Under the pieces are notes generated by a model that did not search any database, had not been told where the DNA came from, and saw only the letters and a program-made list of their open reading frames with translations. DNA of 64,000 nt from Sphingomonas limnosediminicola (GTDB taxonomy: Bacteria; Pseudomonadota; Alphaproteobacteria; Sphingomonadales; Sphingomonadaceae): the NCBI RefSeq assembly GCF_039537965.1, contig NZ_BAABBM010000001.1:1240001-1304000 (forward strand), written 5' to 3'. Below are positions 58,282 to 64,000 of this stretch, piece after piece (within the stretch, counting starts at the first letter, position 1; each line of letters opens with the position of its first letter). Made by a program: the position numbers and the translations under genes.

Positions 58282-58575
58282 TGGGCGGCCCGCGCGGCCA
58301 AGGCACAGGACTGACGCCCCTGCGCCCTTACCTTCATACTTGTACGCCGCACGCTAACCCCCCGCGATCGCAGGTTAAGAGTTCGGCACAAGTTGTCTAG
58401 TGGGTGTGTTCCGGCGCGACGTCAAACTCATTTATAGGACGTGCCCCAGGGATACTGATCGACAGAATACCCCGCCGGCGCTGAGAACGGGGCTCGGCAA
58501 TTTCCCCCTGGACTTCCCCTGACGACCTCGCCATTGGTGCGCATTCAGGTGTCCGGAAGCAGAGTCTCAGTTCCA
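58282..58575. other. Divergent control region between the two defence modules
   Basis: This 294-bp stretch separates the starts of the minus-strand helicase operon and the plus-strand methyltransferase operon. It must carry both promoters. On the minus strand TTGACG (near 58417) is a -35-like hexamer without a good -10, and on the plus strand TTTATAGG (near 58433) is AT-rich. I could not assign promoters or operators with confidence. The first methyltransferase codons may start inside it, at TTG 58534. Confidence 0.45.
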
Positions 58576-59937
58576 ATGAAGCCACAGATGACGATGGTCG
58601 ACCTCTTCGCCGGCTGCGGGGGGCTATCACTCGGTATGGAAAACGCCGGGTTCACGCCGGTGTTCGTCAACGAGCTGAACGAGCATGCGATGGCCACTTA
58701 CCTTGCGAACCGTCACCACCTCGTCGGTGGCAAGCCGTTCGCCGAGCAGACACACCTGCGCTGCAACGACGCCCACGAGTTGCAAGGTGATCGGCTACAA
58801 GGGATGGTGGCCGACCTGGAGGCCATCGGCCTGTCATTCCCGCCGGAGCACCTCTCGGGAAAGGGCAAGGGCGCGAGCACTCTGGACCTGCTCGCCGGCG
58901 GGCCACCCTGCCAGGGCTACTCAGGCATCGGTCACCGGCGATCCTACTCGGTGGACAAGAAGGACCTGCCGTCGAACCAGCTCTACCAGCGGATGGCCGC
59001 GATCATCCGCCGGCTGCGCCCGCGCGTATTCCTTTTCGAGAACGTGCGGGGGTTGTTGACCTCGAAGTGGACCCGCGACGGCGAGCACCGGATCTGGGAC
59101 GACGTTCTCGCCGAGTTCCGGTCGATCAGCGGCTATGAGGTCCGCTGGTCTCTCGTGAGGGCCGGCGACTATGGGGTTCCGCAGAACCGCCCGAGGGTGC
59201 TACTAGTTGGTATCCGCGCCGACATCGTTGCCGCGACCGACCTGGTCGACGTGACTGCCGACCCAGAAGACGCGGTGAAGTGCGGGTTCTTGCCCCCGGG
59301 GGAACCTTCAGACTGCCCGGACCTCGTCGACCTGCTCGGCGACCTCGTCGATCCGGCGATCGCGAATGTGCTCGCGAACGGCGATTACCCGTCGGGAAAG
59401 TTCGCAACCACGTCCTATCCCTCGCCCCCGACGACGTGGATTCAAAAGCAATTGCGCGCACCGGCCCCGGCCGCGGAACACCGCTCCCGCGGCGAACTCA
59501 CAGATCACGAGTACTCGAAGCACGCTCCGAACATCGTCGCCAAGTTCAAGCACATGATTGCCAACGGCGGGCAAATCCCGGAACACGCCCGCACCAAGAA
59601 GTTCGCGCAAAAGGTCCTGCCGAAACGATGGGGTAACCGCGGTCCGAGCATCACGGCGACCTCGATGCCCGATGACTACGTCCACTTCTCTCAGCCCCGC
59701 ACGTTGACAGTCCGCGAGTGGGCGAGATTGCAACTCTTCCCCGACTGGTACAGGTTTGAGGGGAAGAGAACGACCGGCGGTCTGCGCCGGGCGGGCAATC
59801 CCCGGGAAGGCATCTTTGACCGCGAAGTCCCCAAGTACACCCAGATCGGTAACGCCGTTCCGGTCGGCCTCGCCGAGCGCGTGGGCAAGCACTTCAGGCG
59901 CATCCTCGAGGAAGCGCTAGGAGATGCTGGCCAGTAG
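58576..59937 (+). CDS. C5-cytosine DNA methyltransferase
   Basis: This 453-aa enzyme has motif I DLFAGCGGLSLG (about 9-20), motif IV GGPPCQGYSG with catalytic Cys112, motif VI FENVRG (154-159), motif VIII PQNRPRVLLVG, a target recognition region (about 260-370), motif IX RTLTVREWARLQLFP, and motif X YTQIGNAVPVGLAERVG. The ATG at 58576 is used because homology starts there; the frame reaches 58534. It overlaps the restriction endonuclease gene by 14 bp. It should protect host DNA against that nuclease. Class 2 DISARM also uses a 5mC methyltransferase (DrmMII), so it might serve the divergent operon as well. Target site unknown. Confidence 0.9.
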   Translation: MKPQMTMVDLFAGCGGLSLGMENAGFTPVFVNELNEHAMATYLANRHHLVGGKPFAEQTHLRCNDAHELQGDRLQGMVADLEAIGLSFPPEHLSGKGKGASTLDLLAGGPPCQGYSGIGHRRSYSVDKKDLPSNQLYQRMAAIIRRLRPRVFLFENVRGLLTSKWTRDGEHRIWDDVLAEFRSISGYEVRWSLVRAGDYGVPQNRPRVLLVGIRADIVAATDLVDVTADPEDAVKCGFLPPGEPSDCPDLVDLLGDLVDPAIANVLANGDYPSGKFATTSYPSPPTTWIQKQLRAPAPAAEHRSRGELTDHEYSKHAPNIVAKFKHMIANGGQIPEHARTKKFAQKVLPKRWGNRGPSITATSMPDDYVHFSQPRTLTVREWARLQLFPDWYRFEGKRTTGGLRRAGNPREGIFDREVPKYTQIGNAVPVGLAERVGKHFRRILEEALGDAGQ

Positions 59938-61117
59938 TGATTTTCCAGTCGAGGAAGCGCTCGAGCTGCTGACTCGTAACGACATCGACGCGGCCCTGCT
60001 GGTCCCGACCCCGACCGGCTTGAAGAAGTCCATACTCGACGCCACCGACGATCTCCGGGCGTACTTCCGAGACCAGGGATTCCACGACTACGCGGCGCAG
60101 GGCCAAGGTCAGGACGAAAAGGTCGTGCGGGATGCGTTCTTCGTGCGGCCGAACGGCCTCGAGAAGACGAGGGTCTCACTGTATCGCCCGGTGACGAAGA
60201 ACGGCGACCCCCGCATCTGGCCGGGACAGGCAACCCGCCGAAACGCAGAGGCCTTCAACCTGCTCGCGCTCGTCGTCCTCGATGGTGTGCTGTATATCGC
60301 AAACCTCAGTGATGCCTCCGTGCGCGCGTCTCTCGAGGACCCCGCGTCGACGTTCCGCCGAATACTGGCGCGCTCGCGCACCCCGGATTTACCCGTCGTC
60401 AACGAGCTCCTCGGCCGCCTCCGGGAGGTCGCCAAGAAGGGTTTCGTGAAGACACTGCGCCCCGGCGATACGGGTGTCGGGATGACACTGGAAACGCTGC
60501 TGGGTATCGCCGCGAACTCCAACCGGGCGCCGGACTTCAAGGGTGTCGAGTTGAAGGCAAAGCGACTGGGGCGGACCTTAAACCGGTCTAGCTTGTTCTC
60601 GCAGGTGCCGGACTGGAAGCTGAGCCCGGCCGGATCCGCCCTGGGTCTTCTCAATCGCCGGGGTTACGTACGCGACGGACGGCGCCAGCTCTATCACGAG
60701 CTCGACGCCAGTAAGACCAACTCGCTCGGCTTGAAGCTAGACCTCGACGAGGAGAACGACTGGCTGCGCCAAGTCCACGTCGATGTGACCACCGGAGCGG
60801 TGACGCACGACGTGACTTGGCGCATGGAGGCCCTGCGGAAACGTCTCGCGACCAAGCATGCCGAGACCTTCTGGGTGCGCGCTAAGTGCCGGGGCCGTGG
60901 GCCCGACGAAGAATTCTGTTACGTGGAGGTCGAGCACACGCGCGAGCCGAAGGTGCGCAACCTGGAGGCGCTGATCGAGGCCGGTGTCATCTCTATGGAC
61001 TACACCCTGTCCAAGATCTCGGAAACACGCGCCCGTGACCACGGATACCTGTTCAAGATCCACCCCGCCAATCTCGGCGCGTTGTTCCCGCCCTCGCGAG
61101 TTTATGCCCTCGCCTGA
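59924..61117 (+). CDS. MvaI/BcnI-family restriction endonuclease
   Basis: This is a 397-aa protein. An N-terminal extra domain (1-165) has no clear match. The nuclease domain begins near GDTGVGMTLETLLGIAANSN and RAPDFKGVELKAKRL. Asp204, Glu209 and Lys211 have the same D-x4-E-x-K spacing as the MvaI catalytic triad. MvaI and BcnI cut CCWGG and CCSGG as monomers that nick each strand in turn. The start overlaps the methyltransferase end by 14 bp and the stop overlaps the glycosylase start by 14 bp, so all three are co-translated. Specificity cannot be read from sequence. Confidence 0.82.
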   Translation: MLASSDFPVEEALELLTRNDIDAALLVPTPTGLKKSILDATDDLRAYFRDQGFHDYAAQGQGQDEKVVRDAFFVRPNGLEKTRVSLYRPVTKNGDPRIWPGQATRRNAEAFNLLALVVLDGVLYIANLSDASVRASLEDPASTFRRILARSRTPDLPVVNELLGRLREVAKKGFVKTLRPGDTGVGMTLETLLGIAANSNRAPDFKGVELKAKRLGRTLNRSSLFSQVPDWKLSPAGSALGLLNRRGYVRDGRRQLYHELDASKTNSLGLKLDLDEENDWLRQVHVDVTTGAVTHDVTWRMEALRKRLATKHAETFWVRAKCRGRGPDEEFCYVEVEHTREPKVRNLEALIEAGVISMDYTLSKISETRARDHGYLFKIHPANLGALFPPSRVYALA

Positions 61118-61832
61118 CGCGCTCACCCGCAGCGACAAAGCGAAGCTCACGCGCCTATCGCGCGACTTGGTTGCCTGGGCGGCAAACAACGGTCGCCTGT
61201 TTCCCTGGCGCTCCAACGCCGCGACCACCTACCAAAAAATCACCGTCGAGGTGTTGCTTCAGCGGACCACGGCGACGGCGGTGGCTGGCATCTACGACGA
61301 CTTTTTCTCGCGCTTCCCCGACTGGGATGCGCTCGCCGGAGCGTCGCCCGTCGAATTGGAAGAGTTCCTGAGGCCTCTGGGGCTCTGGCGTAGGCGCGCT
61401 GCGGCGCTGATTGGGCTCGCGCGCTACGCGGCGGGTACCGGCGGGGCATTCCCGTCTGACGCCAACGATCACATCGCCATCCCGGCCGTCGGGCAGTACG
61501 TCTCCAACGCGATCCTTTTGTTTCATCACGGGCGAGCTGCCCCGCTCCTAGACGTGAACATGGCTCGCGTAATCGAACGCGCTGTGCGGCCGAGGCGCCT
61601 AGCGGACATCAGGCACGACCCCTGGCTGCAGGCCGCTGCAAAGTGGTTCGCCAGGGGGGCTACGTCGGTCGAGGTGAACTGGGCAGTTCTCGACTTCGCG
61701 GCACTCGTCTGCAAGGCGCGCCGGCCGGTCTGCGAGGCCTGTCCGGTGAACGCGTATTGCGCATTCTTCCAGCGGGCCAAATCGAGTGGAGTGCCACTGG
61801 CCACGCTGGTTGCCACAATCGAACGGAGATAG
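61104..61832 (+). CDS. MIG-type T:G mismatch DNA glycosylase (EndoIII/MutY superfamily)
   Basis: This 242-aa HhH-GPD protein has hairpin IPAVGQYVSNAI (126-137), catalytic Asp150 in LLDVNMARVIER, and a [4Fe-4S] Cys set C203-x6-C210-x2-C213-x5-C219. At the place of the EndoIII lyase Lys (MutY has Ser) it has Tyr132, as in Mig.Mth, the thymine-DNA glycosylase encoded beside a cytosine methyltransferase on a methanogen plasmid. Linkage to a C5 methyltransferase fits repair of T:G mismatches from deaminated 5-methylcytosine. The C-terminal MutY 8-oxoG domain is absent. The ATG at 61104 lies within the endonuclease gene end. Confidence 0.85.
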   Translation: MPSPDALTRSDKAKLTRLSRDLVAWAANNGRLFPWRSNAATTYQKITVEVLLQRTTATAVAGIYDDFFSRFPDWDALAGASPVELEEFLRPLGLWRRRAAALIGLARYAAGTGGAFPSDANDHIAIPAVGQYVSNAILLFHHGRAAPLLDVNMARVIERAVRPRRLADIRHDPWLQAAAKWFARGATSVEVNWAVLDFAALVCKARRPVCEACPVNAYCAFFQRAKSSGVPLATLVATIERR

Positions 61833-61837
61833 AGGCT

Positions 61838-62131
61838 GTGAAAGCTGAACTGTACGACCAAGCCAACGAGGGCGGCCATACGACGATCTCGCTCGAGCTG
61901 AATCCGGACGGCTCTGTCCAGCTTTTTTACCACGACGTCGGACCTGCTGCCCTCGAGATGTTCGGGGATAGCGATTACGAGGCATGGCTCACGGTCTCGG
62001 CTGCATCCGTGCCGGCCCTTTGCTTCGCGTTGTTAAAGCAAGGCTTTTCGGGCGATGGCCAAGCGCTTACGCGGGCCCGCGACCTCTGCAACCGAAGCGG
62101 GATCGACCACGAATTCGGAGTGTGGACCTGA
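61838..62131 (+). CDS. Small hypothetical protein at the end of the restriction-modification operon
   Basis: A 97-aa product starts at the GTG 61838, 5 bp after the glycosylase stop, with GGAG and GAGG upstream. The sequence KAELYDQANEGGHTTISLEL continues through GSVQLFYHDVGPAALEMFGD and VPALCFALLKQGFSGDGQAL to IDHEFGVWT. This is a beta-rich then helical small domain that I do not recognise. The longer frame from 61643 reads the glycosylase gene in another phase. Possible roles are operon regulator or immunity factor, neither supported beyond position. Confidence 0.65.
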   Translation: MKAELYDQANEGGHTTISLELNPDGSVQLFYHDVGPAALEMFGDSDYEAWLTVSAASVPALCFALLKQGFSGDGQALTRARDLCNRSGIDHEFGVWT

Positions 62132-62136
62132 CGCCG

Positions 62137-62556
62137 TTAAGCGAGCGAACCGGCGTAGCGATAACCGTTGCCTGAGAACTTGAAATCAGCGGGGAGGTCG
62201 CGACCGAGGTAACGGGCGGTCACGTCGCTCGCAGCCGGCCGGCCGGTGAAGCCTAGCCGGCCAGGCATCGGCCTATCGTAGTCCGGAAAATTATCGTGGG
62301 TGGCCCGCTTCCATTCGGTTGGCTCAAAAACGCCGATCACGCGCCGGTTTTTCGTTGCGAGCACGTATTCAACCTTTGCCGCGCGAGCGGGTGCAAGTCG
62401 CCATGCGTACCTGGCTGCGTCGTAAGCGCTCGAGCGGGGGAATGTCTGGTTCACGCTGACCACGAGCAGAGCGTCTGAGCTATTCAGGTCGATCACGCCA
62501 ACATCTTCGTCACGCCCTTCCAAGTCAGTCCTCGCTGCGACCTTTGCGTCCGTCAT
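62137..62556 (-). CDS. Uncharacterised small protein convergent with the restriction-modification operon
   Basis: This 139-aa product contains ALLVVSVNQTFPRSSAYDAA, RYAWRLAPARAAKVEYVLAT, NRRVIGVFEPTEWKRA, and LGFTGRPAASDVTARYLGRD. The VxVNxTF...YDAxRxAWxL..RAxKxxYVLA..xxxVIGVFEPxxW pattern recurs in small proteins near mobile or restriction genes, but I cannot name the family. An alternative GTG start at 62592 would include an inverted repeat (62561-62583) in the coding part; I prefer the ATG at 62556, which leaves the repeat in the leader. It converges with the 97-aa gene with a 5-bp gap. Confidence 0.65.
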   Translation of the reverse strand: MTDAKVAARTDLEGRDEDVGVIDLNSSDALLVVSVNQTFPRSSAYDAARYAWRLAPARAAKVEYVLATKNRRVIGVFEPTEWKRATHDNFPDYDRPMPGRLGFTGRPAASDVTARYLGRDLPADFKFSGNGYRYAGSLA

Positions 62557-62560
62557 AGAA

Positions 62561-62583
62561 AGTTGTCGGGGTTCTGGACAACT
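62561..62583. promoter_or_regulatory. Inverted repeat at the start of the 62137 gene
   Basis: AGTTGTC (62561-62567) and GACAACT (62577-62583) form a perfect 7-bp inverted repeat with a 9-nt loop. It sits 5-27 nt upstream of the ATG at 62556, where it could be an operator or an RNA hairpin affecting translation. Confidence 0.4.
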
Positions 62584-62734
62584 CTCCGGCACGTACTGGT
62601 ATTACCCCAGCTAGAGGCGATCCTCAGGGCGGACTTGCTCAGCGGAGCCTCGCCGGGCACCCCAGCTCATCATAGATCGGGCCAATGCACGGTGCGGCAG
62701 TTGATTTGTCGACCGGACCTTCAATCCCTCCCAG

Positions 62735-63202
62735 CTAGCACCACGGATGGCGCGAGCCGTCCCAAGCCCTGGCCAGGCCTTCCGCGACGAGGGTGCTGCC
62801 GACGCTCTCCCCGTTCACATCGACGATCCTGAGTTTGCGGCCGTAACGGTCAGTATCCCGATCGACCGCTTCCAAGGTGACGGCCCCACTGTTCAGCAAT
62901 TGCTGCAGCCGGAGCGTCGCTCGGTCACCAAGCTCCTTCTCGCTCGAGCAGCGCGGGTCGTGCGTCTCCGGGGCATCGATGTCGGCGATGCGGATCTTCA
63001 CCCCCTCGACCCAGACCGTGTCGCCATCGACCACGCAATTATAGCCACCGCCAATGAAACACATGGAGAAATGTGTGCGAACACCACCGGTGCCCCTGGC
63101 CTCTGCCCCGCCTGAGGGAAGTGCAACCCAACCCAGCCCATAGGCAGCGCCGAGCAGTGCTGCGCCGCCCCACACGGAAGCAAACACCGTCCAACTCTTC
63201 AT
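62735..63202 (-). CDS. Membrane-anchored thermonuclease (SNase-like) protein
   Basis: This 155-aa protein has an N-terminal membrane or signal segment (about 5-25, VFASVWGGAALLGAAYGLGW). An SNase domain follows: CVVDGDTVWVEGVKIRIADI then DAPET, and DRDTDRYGRKLRIVDVNGES with the second catalytic Arg, ending LVAEGLARAWDGSRHPWC. The ATG at 63202 shares bases with the TGA of the small membrane gene upstream (ATGA), so the two are coupled. It is distinct from the SNase at 5308, which lacks the membrane segment. Likely acts on nucleic acid outside the cytoplasm. Confidence 0.8.
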   Translation of the reverse strand: MKSWTVFASVWGGAALLGAAYGLGWVALPSGGAEARGTGGVRTHFSMCFIGGGYNCVVDGDTVWVEGVKIRIADIDAPETHDPRCSSEKELGDRATLRLQQLLNSGAVTLEAVDRDTDRYGRKLRIVDVNGESVGSTLVAEGLARAWDGSRHPWC

Positions 63203-63327
63203 GCAGCGGCCGGCTTCCAGCCCCGAGTGGCGGCCCAAAGCAAAATCGCCGCCCAGCCGACTGGCAGGACTGCCGTAGCCATCAAGACCGCCGCAGTGAT
63301 GGGAATGTGCGCCTTTGGATCACGCAT
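63199..63327 (-). CDS. Small membrane protein coupled to the thermonuclease gene
   Basis: A 42-aa product starts at the ATG 63327 (MRDPKAHIPITAAVLMATAV) with one hydrophobic helix through ILLWAATRGWKPAAA. Its TGA overlaps the ATG of the thermonuclease gene. The frame runs upstream to 63471, but that part looks random. Evidence is the ATGA coupling and the membrane helix; no family is recognised. Confidence 0.5.
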   Translation of the reverse strand: MRDPKAHIPITAAVLMATAVLPVGWAAILLWAATRGWKPAAA

Positions 63328-63473
63328 ACAGTAAATCCATTTCCAATGGTGGCGTGCGCCGAGTTCGCACACTCCCCCTGTTCTTCGGCACGCTGTTTCA
63401 GGTGTGTGGCGGGCGAAACCCAAGGGCGCAAGCTTGGCCCGCTTGTCGTTACAAAAGTGACAAAATGTCATGA

Positions 63474-64000
63474 GTGGCTAATCAAAGCTGCGTGTTGCGT
63501 CACCCGGCCAAGCTGATTGGATGGATTGGAAATCGCGTCGAATCAGGCCGTGTCGCTTTCTGCTGCTGGAAAGAGGAACGCGAAGCTTGGCGGGCGCAGA
63601 AAGCAGCAGCGCGAGAGCAGTTTGATACGACGGAGCTGGAACGGGAAGTTGAGTCGCTGCGCACTCGTCTGGACGCCGAAGTCGAGCGGCTCTTCGACGA
63701 TCCGATAAAACAAGCCGAAGAACGCTTCCAGGAATTATGGCGTGACGGCCTGGAGCTTCATCGCAGGATTGAGTTGTTCTCCAGGGATTTCTGGGGGGAG
63801 AGAAACCAGGCGCTTGAACGCCTCCGACCGATCGTCCGCGAGATTAAGGAGACAAAAGCTGAGCTGGCGGAAGCTTATGAGAGGCACGCGGACGCCGTGG
63901 CATACATTCGACACTGGCTTGCGCGTTCAAGATCTCGCATTCCCATATACGGTAAAGCTGGCCGGCCGGTCCCATCGCACTGGCTACTTGGCATGAGCCA
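63474..64000 (+). CDS. Coiled-coil hypothetical protein, cut off by the window edge
   Basis: An open frame of 175 codons runs to the right edge. After a stop at 63471-63473 possible starts are GTG 63474, GTG 63492 or TTG 63495. From about 63550 the sequence is clearly protein-like and charged: KEEREAWRAQKAAAREQFDT, LEREVESLRTRLDAEVERLF and LERLRPIVREIKETKAELAE. These predict a long coiled coil, then YIRHWLARSRSRIPIYGKAG. No family is recognised. Coiled-coil proteins of this type are frequent on mobile islands. The C-terminus is outside the window. Confidence 0.6.
   Translation, partial: MANQSCVLRHPAKLIGWIGNRVESGRVAFCCWKEEREAWRAQKAAAREQFDTTELEREVESLRTRLDAEVERLFDDPIKQAEERFQELWRDGLELHRRIELFSRDFWGERNQALERLRPIVREIKETKAELAEAYERHADAVAYIRHWLARSRSRIPIYGKAGRPVPSHWLLGMS

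Noticed and set aside
61104..61832. Annotation of the glycosylase as MutY (A/G-specific)
   Set aside because: It lacks the C-terminal 8-oxoG recognition domain and has Tyr where MutY has Ser in the hairpin. The MIG-type reading fits better.
45172..62131. Calling the locus a standard DISARM class 1 or class 2 system
   Set aside because: No phospholipase-D DrmC, SNF2-type DrmD, adenine methylase DrmMI or DrmE was found, while several extra genes are present.

Overview
The window looks like a chromosome segment of a high-GC alphaproteobacterium of the sphingomonad group (Sphingomonas, Sphingomicrobium or a close relative). Several features support this: a PEP-CTERM exosortase-substrate protein with the sphingomonad-style WA variant of the sorting tail, the matching PrsK/PrsR two-component pair, an EcfG-type (GGAAC-N17-CGTT) stress promoter, a complex I NDUFS4-type accessory subunit, a long-chain polyprenyl diphosphate synthase, and paired DUF885 and M13 secreted peptidases.

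Layout. Positions 1-8217 are accessory and partly decayed. They hold a cut-off membrane protein, a broken ribbon-helix-helix gene, a PEP-CTERM protein, a LysR/oxidoreductase/SDR group, a deletion scar that joins a chloroperoxidase N-terminus to a NUDIX-regulator C-terminus, a thermonuclease, a HerA-like ATPase, a DUF6771-type small protein and a broken tyrosine-phosphatase-like gene. This stretch ends at a tRNA-Ala(CGC) gene whose 3' end faces it. Positions 8294-44991 are mostly core: redox enzymes, a YpfJ-type peptidase, 3-hydroxybutyrate dehydrogenase, an M20 peptidase, PrsK/PrsR, tandem DUF885 peptidases, a giant poly-HAMP hybrid kinase next to a second hybrid kinase, an ABC-F ATPase, a PhoP/PhoQ-like pair, tandem M13 peptidases, polyprenyl synthase, HrpB, a complex I subunit and a UDP-GlcNAc 2-epimerase.

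From 45015 to the right edge lies what reads as a defence island. Its left border is a 20-bp copy of a tRNA-Glu 3' end (44995-45014). A tightly coupled six-gene minus-strand operon (58281 to 45172) encodes a NERD-nuclease/SF1 helicase, a DrmA-like helicase, a DrmB-like DUF1998 protein, a second SF1 helicase, an unrecognised 543-aa protein and a 1142-aa STY4851/YjiT-like protein. Divergent from it is a plus-strand module with a C5-cytosine methyltransferase, an MvaI/BcnI-type restriction endonuclease, a MIG-type T:G mismatch glycosylase and a 97-aa unknown. No DrmC phospholipase-D protein, DrmD, DrmE or Vsr was recognised. This combination is the best candidate in the window for an undescribed system: a DISARM-like core with new helicase and unknown partners, sharing a divergent control region with a restriction-modification unit that carries its own deamination repair enzyme.

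Other non-obvious signals are a TTCGWCGAA palindrome placed 71-76 nt upstream of all four DUF885/M13 peptidase starts, nine exact 276-bp HAMP repeats, an LTTR operator next to the lysR gene, and direct repeats close to the tRNA-Ala 3' end. No CRISPR array, rRNA, insertion sequence or integrase was seen.
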